DNA from: JBDHTS01 sp044221445
GTDB taxonomy: Bacteria > Pseudomonadota > Alphaproteobacteria > Micavibrionales > Micavibrionaceae
Direction: 5' to 3'
DNA: 43,993 nt
NCBI GenBank assembly: GCA_044221445.1
Contig: JBGAPF010000020.1
Location: forward strand, 1-43,993
This document shows positions 1-7,711 of this stretch, one piece after another. The position numbers were made by a program, and so were the translations under genes. Position 1 is the first letter of the stretch; each line of letters starts with the position of its first letter. The notes under the pieces are model-generated. The model was not told the origin of the DNA and made no database searches. It saw only the letters and a program-made list of their open reading frames with translations.

Positions 1-34
1 TCACAGGCAACTTCACCCGTTCCGGATCATTTCC

Positions 35-424
35 ATGCGCAACTCCTATCTGCTCGGCTTTTTCCTGGCGCTGCTGCCCGCGGCCGCCATCGGTCACGAC
101 TGTTACATGGCCTATAACCATCCTGAAATGGGCGATGCCCTGCAGGCTTTCAGGCTCAGCGACGTGGGCTGGATGTGGGCTAATTACCATCGTGAAAGCT
201 TTGACTGGGCCAGGGAAAATTTCGAACCCGATTTCTGGCAGGTCGTCATGGACCCGATCCTCAGCCAGACCACGGCCCTGGTCGCCGCGCTGCCGCTGGC
301 CATCCTGATTATCGCCTCCTTCGTCCATAAGATGATGAGCGGGGCCGGCATGGCCTCCGCCAAGAGCGACTCCAGGAAGGGCGAGTCCAAAAAGGGCAAG
401 CCCATGAAATACAAACGTAAATAA
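35..424 (+). CDS. Hypothetical membrane-anchored protein
   Basis: I do not recognise this 129-residue protein. It has a hydrophobic N-terminus (about residues 4-20) that looks like a signal peptide or membrane anchor. A short aromatic-rich segment follows (Trp and Tyr around residues 45-70), then a second hydrophobic stretch (about 80-97). The tail is very basic and lysine-rich (about 107-129) and probably cytoplasmic. The layout suggests an inner-membrane protein with a periplasmic loop. The start is uncertain: the frame stays open to the left edge of the window and no clear ribosome binding site precedes this ATG, but the hydrophobic segment begins right after it. It converges on the next gene with only 3 bases between the stop codons. 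Confidence 0.6.
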   Translation: MRNSYLLGFFLALLPAAAIGHDCYMAYNHPEMGDALQAFRLSDVGWMWANYHRESFDWARENFEPDFWQVVMDPILSQTTALVAALPLAILIIASFVHKMMSGAGMASAKSDSRKGESKKGKPMKYKRK

Positions 425-427
425 TGG

Positions 428-1189
428 TTAGTCTGCAGTGTCCGACAGCGCGTCGAGCTGACGCCCGATCAGGACCAAATGGTCGGGGTGCGACAGCCTG
501 TGGTCGCCATGCTCCACCAGGAATACTTCGGCCAGCGCGGGGTCAGTAAGGGCGTTGCGGATGCGGTGCGCGGTCTGCCACGGCACGTCCGGGTCTTCCA
601 TCCCCTGCAGCAGGCGCACCGGGCATCGTATGTCGATCTCCGAATCCAGCAGGCAATGCGCCTCCGCCTCCTCGATCAGGCGCCGCGTGATGGGATAGGG
701 GGCGCCATAGGCGTTGGCGCGGTAAAACCGCTCGTCCCGGTTCAGCAGCCGTTCCTGTTCCGGCGTCATGCCCGCCCGCATCCAGCGCGTGAAATCGGGC
801 GCGGCGGCGATGCAGACCAGTCCCGCGATCCTTTCCGGCCTGGCCTTTGCCATGTTGAGCGCGATCCATCCGCCCATCGACGACCCTGCGACGATCACGG
901 GACCGTCGGTCAGTTCGTCGAGGATGTCGAGCGCGTCCTGCGTCCATGACCCGATCGTCCCGTCCTCGAACGCGCCTTCGGACTGTCCGTGGCCGGTATA
1001 GTCGAAACGGACGAACCCTTGCCCGCGCGCGCCTGCATGCTGTTCAAGGTACGCGGCCTTGGTGCCCAGCATGTCGGACCGGAACCCACCGCAGAACATG
1101 ACGGAAGGCCGGGCGGGGCCCTGTGCCGTCGGCGTTTTGACGTAAGCCAGCGCGGGCCGGTGTTTTCTGTGCAGGAGGGATGCATCCAT
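428..1189 (-). CDS. Alpha/beta hydrolase (ABHD10-like serine hydrolase)
   Basis: A 253-residue alpha/beta-hydrolase fold protein, probably a cytoplasmic esterase or thioesterase. The nucleophile elbow GSSMGG carries the catalytic Ser. The acid is probably in the EDPDVP segment and the His in HGDHRLS near the C-terminus. The oxyanion region (CGGFRSDMLGTKA) and the FDYTGHGQSEG block resemble the ABHD10 / mitochondrial depalmitoylase group, which has close alphaproteobacterial relatives. The frame is open for another 139 codons upstream, but that part is low-complexity, overlaps the divergent glycosyltransferase and does not belong to the family. I therefore chose the ATG at 1189, where the fold begins. 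The substrate is unknown. Confidence 0.85.
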   Translation of the reverse strand: MDASLLHRKHRPALAYVKTPTAQGPARPSVMFCGGFRSDMLGTKAAYLEQHAGARGQGFVRFDYTGHGQSEGAFEDGTIGSWTQDALDILDELTDGPVIVAGSSMGGWIALNMAKARPERIAGLVCIAAAPDFTRWMRAGMTPEQERLLNRDERFYRANAYGAPYPITRRLIEEAEAHCLLDSEIDIRCPVRLLQGMEDPDVPWQTAHRIRNALTDPALAEVFLVEHGDHRLSHPDHLVLIGRQLDALSDTAD

Positions 1190-1256
1190 GAATGATTTGC
1201 TGTATTTTAGGGCCTGACGAACCGGCAGTCTAGCACAGCCGGGACACAGAGGAAGC

Positions 1257-2444
1257 ATGGCACAAGACACAGCCCGCAGGAAGCCCGTCATCATGCAGGT
1301 GATCCCCGCGCTCGGCACGGGCGGCGCGGAGCAGGGCTGCATCGATATCGCGGCGGAACTGGTGCGCGCGGGGGCGCGGTCGATCGTCGTCGCCTCCGGC
1401 GGGTCCCGCGTGCACGAACTGGCCCGCGCCAGGGCGGAATTCATTGCGCTGCCGGTCGACAGCAAGAATCCTGTCGTCATCTGGCGCAACGCAGGCCGCC
1501 TGCGGGCCCTGATCCGCAGCCACGGCGTCGATATCGTCCATGCCCGCAGCCGCGCCCCGGCCTGGAGCTGTCTTCTGGCCTGCCGAAGGGAAAAGACGCG
1601 GTTCATGACAACGTGTCACGCGCCCTACAATATTTCCGGCGAGGCCAAACGCTTTTATAATTCCGTCATCGCGAAAGGCGAGCGCGTGATCGCCATTTCC
1701 CGTTACGTCGCGGATTATCTGGTGAAGAATTACGCCATCGAGCCCGCGCGCATCCGCCTGATTCCCCGCGGCGTGCCTCTGGAAAAATTCCAGCCGTCCC
1801 TGGTGACGCCGGAACGCATGATCAAGCTGGCGCGCGAATGGCGAGTACCGGACGGGGCGCAGATCGTGATGATGCCGGGACGGATCACGCGCTGGAAAGG
1901 CCATGCCGTGCTGATCGACGCGATGGCGCGCCTGGACCGGCCCGATGTGTTCTGCGTGATGATGGGCCCGGACCAGGGCCGCACTGCCTATCACGAGGAG
2001 ATGGAAGAGAAAATCCGCGCCCTCGGCATCGACGGGCGGGTGCGGATCGTGGGCCAGACGACGGACATGCCAGCCGCGTATATGCTGGCCGCCGTTGTCG
2101 TATCCGCCTCGATCGAACCCGAAGGCTTCGGGCGCGTCGCGGTGGAAGCGCAGGCCATGGGACGCCCCTGCATCGCGACCGATCACGGCGGGGCGCAGGA
2201 AACCATTCTGCGCGGCGAAACCGGCTGGCTGATTCCGCCGGGCGACCCTATTGCCTTGTCGCTGGCGATCCGCGAGGCGCTGGCCCTCGCGCCGGGCCAG
2301 CGCGGTGTGCTGGCTGCCCGCGCCATGGCGCATGTGGCGCAGCATTTCAGCCGCGAAAAAATGGCGGACCAGACATTGAACGTCTATGCCGAGCTTCTGG
2401 GGGAGCAATGGCGGGAGCGTCAGTCCAAACAGGCGGCGGAGTGA
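1257..2444 (+). CDS. Glycosyltransferase family 4 (GT-B fold)
   Basis: A 395-residue GT4 glycosyltransferase. The N-terminal Rossmann domain starts with a GTGGAEQ loop (about residues 20-26), typical of GT-B enzymes acting on lipid-linked or LPS acceptors. The C-terminal donor-binding domain has PGRITRWKGH (about 207-216) and the E-x7-E type motif EPEGFGRVAVE (about 287-297), followed by an ATDHGGAQE loop. It probably transfers a sugar from a nucleotide sugar during LPS or surface polysaccharide assembly at the cytoplasmic face. The stop lies one base before the start of the GT9 gene, so the two are almost certainly one operon. A GAGGA sequence precedes the ATG. Donor and acceptor cannot be read from the sequence. 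Confidence 0.9.
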   Translation: MAQDTARRKPVIMQVIPALGTGGAEQGCIDIAAELVRAGARSIVVASGGSRVHELARARAEFIALPVDSKNPVVIWRNAGRLRALIRSHGVDIVHARSRAPAWSCLLACRREKTRFMTTCHAPYNISGEAKRFYNSVIAKGERVIAISRYVADYLVKNYAIEPARIRLIPRGVPLEKFQPSLVTPERMIKLAREWRVPDGAQIVMMPGRITRWKGHAVLIDAMARLDRPDVFCVMMGPDQGRTAYHEEMEEKIRALGIDGRVRIVGQTTDMPAAYMLAAVVVSASIEPEGFGRVAVEAQAMGRPCIATDHGGAQETILRGETGWLIPPGDPIALSLAIREALALAPGQRGVLAARAMAHVAQHFSREKMADQTLNVYAELLGEQWRERQSKQAAE

Positions 2445-2445
2445 C

Positions 2446-3426
2446 ATGGACAGGCAGCAGACCCGCATACTCGTGATCAAGCTGGGAGCGATGGGCGATT
2501 TCGTCCAGGCCCTGGGGGCCATGCGCGCGATCCGCGACCATCATGCGCAGGACAATATCACGCTTCTGACCACGACTCCCTATGTCAGCCTGGGCCGGGC
2601 CTGCGGCTATTTCGACCATATCGTCACCGATACGCGTCCGCGCTGGAATGATCTGAAAGGATGGAGCGCGCTGTATGGCAAGATCAACAAGGGCGGCTAT
2701 ACCCGCGTCTACGATCTGCAGAACAGCGACCGCAGCAGCCTCTATTTCCGTTTGTTCAGACGCAAGCCGGAATGGGTGGGGGTCGCGCGCGGCGCGTCCC
2801 ACCGGAATACGTCCCCCGACCGCGCGGGGGGGCACGCGTTCGACGGCCATAAACAGACCTTGGCCCTGGCGGGCATCATTGATGTGCGCGTCGACCGTAT
2901 GGACTGGATCCAGGGTGACGTCACGCGCTTCGGCCTGAAGGACCTGCCATATGTTCTGATCGCGCCGGGTTCCGCGCCCCAGCGCCCCGAAAAACGCTGG
3001 CCCGCGGAACGCTACGGCGCCCTGGCCCGCACGTTGTTCGGCTGGGGTTTCCAGCCGGTGGTGGTCGGCACAAAGGCCGAAAACGACGCGGCGTCCACCA
3101 TTCTCACCGCCTGTCCCGAGGCGCTTGACCTGACCGGCCAGACTGCGCTGACCGATCTGGTGGTGCTGGGGCGCGAGGCGGCGGCGGCGGTCGGCAACGA
3201 TACAGGGCCGATGCACCTGATCGCCCTGACCGACTGCCCCAGCCTTGTCCTGTTCTCAAGCCATAGCGACCCGGTCAAACACCGGCCGCTCGGCCAGAAT
3301 GTCGATACGATGCAGGTCGACGACCTCGCGGCGCTGGATCCCGAGGCTGTTATGGCGAAACTTCATGTGCGGGGTTTTCGCCATACCGGCGACAGTATCG
3401 TCTTCACCGCGCGCCACGAACATTAA
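2446..3426 (+). CDS. Glycosyltransferase family 9 (heptosyltransferase-like)
   Basis: A 326-residue GT9 protein of the ADP-heptose:LPS heptosyltransferase superfamily. It opens with the family signature RILVIKLGAMGDFVQA (residues 7-22). Near the C-terminus it has NDTGPMHLIA, which holds the conserved Asp and His of the sugar-nucleotide site, followed by a segment starting LFSSHSDP. The partner GT4 gene ends one base upstream, which implies translational coupling and a shared role in LPS core or other surface glycan synthesis. The frame extends 20 codons further upstream into the GT4 gene, but the family N-terminus fits the ATG at 2446. Transfer of heptose itself is inferred from the family and not proven. 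Confidence 0.88.
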   Translation: MDRQQTRILVIKLGAMGDFVQALGAMRAIRDHHAQDNITLLTTTPYVSLGRACGYFDHIVTDTRPRWNDLKGWSALYGKINKGGYTRVYDLQNSDRSSLYFRLFRRKPEWVGVARGASHRNTSPDRAGGHAFDGHKQTLALAGIIDVRVDRMDWIQGDVTRFGLKDLPYVLIAPGSAPQRPEKRWPAERYGALARTLFGWGFQPVVVGTKAENDAASTILTACPEALDLTGQTALTDLVVLGREAAAAVGNDTGPMHLIALTDCPSLVLFSSHSDPVKHRPLGQNVDTMQVDDLAALDPEAVMAKLHVRGFRHTGDSIVFTARHEH

Positions 3427-3478
3427 GATTGATCGGGCGCATGCACGGCCTATCTGCCTTCAGAAAAGGAACAGCTCT

Positions 3479-4303
3479 ATGACCCGTGACGAGATCCTGA
3501 AAACCCTGTCCATGCCCGCTTTCAGCCCCAGCTATCCGGCAGGACCGTATATTTTTAAAAACCGCGAATACCTGATCATCACCTATGAAAGCGATGCTGA
3601 CGCTGTGCGCGCGGCGCTTCCCGAACCCCTGGAACCGAGCGGCGAGCGTAAAAATATTTGTTTTTATGAATGGATGAAAATGCCGGACTCCTCCGGCTTT
3701 GGCGATTATCAGGAAAGCGGCACCGGAATTCTCGCGACCTATCAAGGCGAACCCTGCAATTTCTCAGTCCAGATGTACCTGAATGACGAGCCGCCGATCA
3801 CGGCGGGCCGTGAAATCTGGGGCTTTCCGAAAAAATGGGGCGAGCCTGACCTGCGCCTCGCCCGGGACACGCTTGCAGGGACTCTGTCCTATGACGGGAT
3901 GCAGGTGGCGATGGGCACTATGGCCTATAAGCATGTCAGCTTGGAAGCGAAGCTCGACGACATCACCAAAGGCCTCGGCAAACTGAACGTCAACCTCAAG
4001 CTGATCCCCGACGTCGACGGGCGTCCGAAAATCGCTCAGTTGGTGAGCTACAGACTTGAAAACATCAAGGTGCATGGTGCCTGGGATGGACCGGCGCGTC
4101 TGCACCTCATTCCTCACGTCAACTGCCGCGTCGCCGACTTGCCGGTGCGGAAAATTATCGGCGGCCGCCACCAGATCGTCGATTTTTCCCTGCCATATGG
4201 AGAGGTCTTGATCGATTATTTGGAAGGCACAGGAAAAACAGCACGGGATAACATGCCTGTGCAAAACAAAGCGGCCCGCACTGCCGCAGGCACGGGCGGC
4301 TGA
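3479..4303 (+). CDS. adc: Acetoacetate decarboxylase
   Basis: A 274-residue acetoacetate decarboxylase family protein, which converts acetoacetate to acetone and CO2 through a Schiff base. The motif EIWGFPKKWGEP contains the paired lysines (K118, K119). In the characterised clostridial enzyme the first of the pair forms the imine and the second lowers its pKa. Length is slightly above the usual 245-265. The frame runs 78 codons further upstream inside the GT9 gene. The ATG at 3479 is chosen because AAAAGGA sits about 8 bases before it and the family sequence starts there. It converges on the DUF1993 and hydroxybutyrate dehydrogenase genes, which fits ketone-body or PHB-derived acetoacetate metabolism. 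Confidence 0.9.
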   Translation: MTRDEILKTLSMPAFSPSYPAGPYIFKNREYLIITYESDADAVRAALPEPLEPSGERKNICFYEWMKMPDSSGFGDYQESGTGILATYQGEPCNFSVQMYLNDEPPITAGREIWGFPKKWGEPDLRLARDTLAGTLSYDGMQVAMGTMAYKHVSLEAKLDDITKGLGKLNVNLKLIPDVDGRPKIAQLVSYRLENIKVHGAWDGPARLHLIPHVNCRVADLPVRKIIGGRHQIVDFSLPYGEVLIDYLEGTGKTARDNMPVQNKAARTAAGTGG

Positions 4304-4320
4304 TTTTTACCAAAAAGCCT

Positions 4321-4830
4321 TTATTCCGGCTTGCCTAAAAAATCCATCTTGCCGATATCGAGGCCGTTATGGCGCAGGATGGCGTATGCCATCGACGTGT
4401 GGAAATAGAAATTGGGTAGGACGAAATGGGTCAGATAAGCCTGGCCTTGGAAGGTGAGGTCCCCGGTGCGCATTTTTAACAGAATGTCGCGGCCTTCACT
4501 GCCGTCGATCTGTTCCGGTTTGAATGTTTTCAGGAAATCGACCGTCTTCCGGATGCGCGCCTGTAACTCGGCGAAGGTGCTTTCTGTATCGGGATAGCTC
4601 GGCACGTCCACGCCCGCCAGCCGCGCGCCACAGCCTTTCACGCTGTCGGTCGCGATCTGGATCTGGCGGGACAGAGGAAACATATCCGGCGCAAGGCGGG
4701 CGTTGATCAGCACGGACGGGTCGATTTTTTTACTTTCGGCATAATCTTCCGCCTTCGTCATGATGTCGGACAGATTGCCGAGCATTCGTATGAAAGAGGG
4801 GATCGAGGCCTGGTACATGGACAGGGTCAT
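4321..4830 (-). CDS. DUF1993 family protein
   Basis: A 169-residue protein that looks like DUF1993, a helical family of unknown function seen widely in proteobacteria. Visible family features are the LSMYQASIPSFIRML start, KIDPSVLINARLAPDMFPL in the middle and HFVLPNFYFHTSMAYAILRH near the end. There is no signal peptide, so it is cytoplasmic. The start at 4830 begins directly at the family N-terminus; an extra 39 codons upstream would overlap the dehydrogenase gene. It lies 32 bases after the 3-hydroxybutyrate dehydrogenase stop on the same strand, so co-transcription is likely. A link to ketone-body metabolism is only positional. Confidence 0.82.
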   Translation of the reverse strand: MTLSMYQASIPSFIRMLGNLSDIMTKAEDYAESKKIDPSVLINARLAPDMFPLSRQIQIATDSVKGCGARLAGVDVPSYPDTESTFAELQARIRKTVDFLKTFKPEQIDGSEGRDILLKMRTGDLTFQGQAYLTHFVLPNFYFHTSMAYAILRHNGLDIGKMDFLGKPE

Positions 4831-4862
4831 GGTTGTTTCCTTTAAGAGGTGAATTTTCAGCG

Positions 4863-5645
4863 TTATTGCATGAACCAGCCATGGCTGACGACGATGGACT
4901 GACCGGTCAGAGCGTTGGATTCGAAGCCGGCGAAAAACAGGGCGCACGCGGCGACGTCCTGCACGGTCGTGAATTCGCCGTCAACGGTTTCCTTCAGCAT
5001 CACCTTTTTGACGATATCGTCTTCAGACATGCCGAGTTCCTTTGCCTGTTCCGGAATCTGTTTTTCGACCAGCGGGGTGCGGACGAAGCCGGGGCAGATG
5101 ACGTTGGCGCGCACTTTATATTCCGCGCCTTCCTTTGCCACGACCTTGGCGAGGCCGACCAGCGCATGCTTGGCGGCGACGTAGGGGGCTTTCAGTTTCG
5201 AGGCTTCCTTGGAATGGACGGACCCCATATAAATAATGCTGCCGCCCGTCTTCTGCTTGTACATCTGCCGCAGGGCCGCGCGGGTGGTGAGGAATGCGCC
5301 GTCGACATGGATGGCCATCAGTTTTTTCCAGTCGTCGTATTTGAAATCGACGACGGGCGCGACGATTTGGATCCCCGCGTTGCTCACCAGCACGTCGATG
5401 GCGCCGAACGCCTTGACGGCTTTTGCCATGCCGTCATCGACCTTCTGTTCGCTGGTCACGTCCATATCGAGGCCGATGACCATCTTTCCGCTAGGGTCCA
5501 TGTCCCTCGCGGCCGCGTCGGCGCGGTCCTGGCCCAGATCGGCGATAACGATCCTCGCCCCCTCGCGCAGATACGTTCTTGCGATTTCATTGCCGATGCC
5601 GCTGGCGGCCCCGGTGACGACGGCAACCTTGTCTTTAAGGCGCAT
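4863..5645 (-). CDS. bdhA: D-3-hydroxybutyrate dehydrogenase (SDR)
   Basis: A 260-residue short-chain dehydrogenase matching D-3-hydroxybutyrate dehydrogenases, which interconvert 3-hydroxybutyrate and acetoacetate with NAD. The cofactor loop TGAASGIG is at residues 11-18, NAG at 89-91, and the catalytic Ser142, Tyr155 and Lys159 are present (GSVHS and YVAAKH). The ending SHGWFMQ is typical of BDH. It is read before the DUF1993 gene and faces acetoacetate decarboxylase. Together they cover 3-hydroxybutyrate to acetoacetate to acetone, or acetoacetate use during PHB turnover. A purine-rich stretch precedes the ATG on the minus strand (AGGAGAGA). Confidence 0.93.
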   Translation of the reverse strand: MRLKDKVAVVTGAASGIGNEIARTYLREGARIVIADLGQDRADAAARDMDPSGKMVIGLDMDVTSEQKVDDGMAKAVKAFGAIDVLVSNAGIQIVAPVVDFKYDDWKKLMAIHVDGAFLTTRAALRQMYKQKTGGSIIYMGSVHSKEASKLKAPYVAAKHALVGLAKVVAKEGAEYKVRANVICPGFVRTPLVEKQIPEQAKELGMSEDDIVKKVMLKETVDGEFTTVQDVAACALFFAGFESNALTGQSIVVSHGWFMQ

Positions 5646-5773
5646 AATGGTATCTCTCCTGACAGTGGTTATTGATAGCTTGATGGAGGGTAAACCCCGC
5701 TTTCGCTTTTTGATAGCCTTGTGCTATATATCTGCAAAGTTTCTTTGACGTTTCCAGTGTAAAGGTGATATGC

Positions 5774-5893
5774 ATGACGCGCGTATTAGTCATATTAACT
5801 ACTTTGGTGGTTCTAGCCGGTTGCAGCAATACGTTCAACGGCATGGGCCAGGACATGGAAAAGAACGGACAGGCGATCCAGCGCCAGTTCTGA
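5774..5893 (+). CDS. Entericidin EcnA/EcnB-like small lipoprotein
   Basis: A 39-residue peptide. It has a short hydrophobic signal segment (VLVILTTLVVL) and a perfect lipobox LAGC, with Cys17 as the lipidation site. The mature part includes NTFNGMGQDMEKNGQAIQ, the hallmark of entericidin-type lipoproteins (mature Cys-Asn/Ser-T-x-G-x-G-x-D-x-x-x-x-G). AAAGGTG lies 7 bases before the ATG. The family is known from E. coli as a small membrane lipoprotein pair linked to stationary phase and envelope stress, and single copies are common in alphaproteobacteria. The antidote/toxin role does not follow from the sequence. Confidence 0.78.
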   Translation: MTRVLVILTTLVVLAGCSNTFNGMGQDMEKNGQAIQRQF

Positions 5894-5941
5894 TCCCTAA
5901 CGCCTGATATAGGCTTGTCTGGATTTAAAAGGAGGGCCGCC

Positions 5942-6397
5942 ATGGGCGTCTTGTATCGTTTTGTATTGGTCGGCATTGTCGCCACGGTAATGCTGGCAAC
6001 GCACAGCCCTGCATTCGCCAAAGACGGTTTCGGCAACGAAAGCCCTGTCGGCGCTTCCTTTAAAGAAGGGGCTGCTGCGCTTCAGGATCCGGAAGCGGAT
6101 GGCATCACGCTGAATGCAATCAGTCCTGCCGCGGGTGATCCGGCAACCGCAGCGCAGGGCGTGCCCGAGGGCGGCAAGGCCGAAACCGTTGAAGACAAGG
6201 CTGCAAAAGAACTGGGCGATGCCTATGACACCACAGCCGAGCGCACCGTCGTCGACCACGGCAAGGGCGCGACCGAAACGCAGGACACGTATGGCGACGG
6301 CCCTGTCAATGTGTTCCAGCGCCAGACCAACCATGGCGCGGTGATGGATAAGGACAGCGCCGCCGGTGTCCAGGTAAAAGTTCTCGAATTTAAATAA
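5942..6397 (+). CDS. Hypothetical secreted protein
   Basis: I do not recognise this 151-residue protein. It starts with a classic signal peptide (about residues 1-26, ending THSPAFA before KDGFG). The mature part is small, hydrophilic, rich in Ala, Gly, Asp and Glu, and has no cysteine, so it is probably periplasmic and perhaps partly disordered. A strong AAAAGGAGG ribosome binding site lies 7 bases before the ATG at 5942, which fixes the start over a Met nine codons upstream. The gene is 48 bases after the entericidin-like gene and ends just before a good terminator, so these two small exported proteins may share a transcript. Confidence 0.7.
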   Translation: MGVLYRFVLVGIVATVMLATHSPAFAKDGFGNESPVGASFKEGAAALQDPEADGITLNAISPAAGDPATAAQGVPEGGKAETVEDKAAKELGDAYDTTAERTVVDHGKGATETQDTYGDGPVNVFQRQTNHGAVMDKDSAAGVQVKVLEFK

Positions 6398-6413
6398 TCT
6401 TCGTCGTCGTTGT

Positions 6414-6447
6414 ACCGGCGCCTTCTACAGGCGCTGGTTTTCTTTTT
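6414..6447 (+). terminator. Rho-independent terminator
   Basis: A 9-bp stem (CCGGCGCCT / AGGCGCTGG with one G-T pair, loop TCTAC) is followed by TTTTCTTTTT. It sits 17 bases after the stop of the secreted protein gene. It also argues that the downstream O-antigen ligase-like gene starts later than the longest open frame would allow. Confidence 0.82.
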
Positions 6448-6508
6448 GCAAACGGTTATAAACAGTCTGGGCTTCGGCCGAACCGGCAACGCCCTCGGGC
6501 AGGTATTT

Positions 6509-7711
6509 ATGTTTTTAACCGACGAAAAAAAGACAGCCTGCCTGTTCGCCGCGGCGCTGGCGGCTCTTCCGCTGCTGGCTATATGCGCGCCGCGCGCGCT
6601 GGCGGGTTTGCCGGGAATGATTGGGCTTGCCGGGTTCTTGGCGCTAGCGCTGCACAAAAAAACGCTGCCCGTTTTCAATAAACCAGCCGTTCTCATATCT
6701 TTTGGCATTCTGGCATTAAGCCTGTGCAGCGCTTTATGGGCGGGCGATCCGGTTGAAGTCCTGGGCCGCACAGGCAAGAGCGCGCCCATTCTTCTGGGTT
6801 TTGTTCTTCTGGAGTCGGTGATCGCAGCATTGCCTGCCGACGCCGTCAACAAATCCATGCGCCTCATGCCATGGTCGGTGATTCTTGCTTCGGCGGTTCT
6901 GACGATTGAATACGAAACGGGGTTTCCGCTTTATCGCCTTATGAACGGCATCGTGCCGGATGCGGCCATCAACGCGTCCCTGCTCAACCGGGGCATCGTA
7001 TTTCTGTCATTATGCGTTTTTCCAGCCATGGCTTTTTGTGAAAAACCATGGCTGGCGGTCATTGTTTTATGTGCCGCTGCGTTGCCGGTTTTTCTAAGCG
7101 ACAGCCAGTCGGCCCAGATGGGACTTCTGGCCGGATTGTTGTGCTTTGCGATTTTTCCCCGGCGCCATGTTTGGGCGTGGCGAGGCCTTGCCGTGCTTGT
7201 CGCCTCCTATTTCGTCCTGATGCCATGGATGGCGCAGAACGCTTTTGCATGGGCGGATGCCGTCAACGCGTCGCCTTATTTCGGCAAGGGCGGAGCTTAT
7301 GGCGCGCAGCGTCTGGAAATCTGGCATTTCATATCGGCCAGCATTTTCCAGCACCCTGTCCTTGGCTATGGCACCGAGGCTGCGCGGACCATGCGTTTCG
7401 TGACGGAACAGCGTTTTTTCGACAGCGAGACGGTTTTGCATCCGCATAATGTGGCGCTGCAGATCTGGCTGGAATTCGGGCTGCTCGGTATATTCGCTGC
7501 CTGCGTCCTGATAGGCTGGCTGCTGGAAAAAACACGCCGGATGCACGACAGGGCGCGGTGCTTCGTCCTGCCGCTGTTCATTATGACCGTCGCGATCGCC
7601 TCCACCGCCTATGGCATGTGGCAGGGCTGGTGGCTCGGCCTGCTGACCCTGCTTGCGGCTTATGCCCTTATGATCGGGAAAACCAGACCGTCACAGGATG
7701 AACTTGCTTAA
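6509..7711 (+). CDS. O-antigen ligase / Wzy-type membrane protein
   Basis: A polytopic inner-membrane protein of 400 residues with about ten to twelve hydrophobic segments. The large periplasmic loop in the C-terminal half contains WHFISASIFQHPVLGYG and the HPHN motif (His311, His313) before ALQIWLEFGLLG. This arrangement is typical of the WaaL/Wzy_C family, which ligates or polymerises undecaprenyl-linked O-antigen on the periplasmic face. The frame is open from 6410, but the first 20 or so codons lie in the terminator at 6414-6447. I therefore prefer the ATG at 6509 (a weak GGGCAGG precedes it). It overlaps the convergent hslU stop by 21 bases. Whether it is a ligase or a polymerase cannot be decided here. 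Confidence 0.82.
   Translation: MFLTDEKKTACLFAAALAALPLLAICAPRALAGLPGMIGLAGFLALALHKKTLPVFNKPAVLISFGILALSLCSALWAGDPVEVLGRTGKSAPILLGFVLLESVIAALPADAVNKSMRLMPWSVILASAVLTIEYETGFPLYRLMNGIVPDAAINASLLNRGIVFLSLCVFPAMAFCEKPWLAVIVLCAAALPVFLSDSQSAQMGLLAGLLCFAIFPRRHVWAWRGLAVLVASYFVLMPWMAQNAFAWADAVNASPYFGKGGAYGAQRLEIWHFISASIFQHPVLGYGTEAARTMRFVTEQRFFDSETVLHPHNVALQIWLEFGLLGIFAACVLIGWLLEKTRRMHDRARCFVLPLFIMTVAIASTAYGMWQGWWLGLLTLLAAYALMIGKTRPSQDELA

Noticed and set aside
1190..1606. Long N-terminal extension of the alpha/beta hydrolase frame
   Set aside because: It would overlap the divergent glycosyltransferase and has no similarity to the hydrolase family, whose N-terminus fits the ATG at 1189.
4262..4310. 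GC-rich potential hairpin with a short T-run at the end of the acetoacetate decarboxylase gene
   Set aside because: Only about 5 base pairs form with a long loop, and most of it is inside the coding sequence, so I do not call it a terminator.
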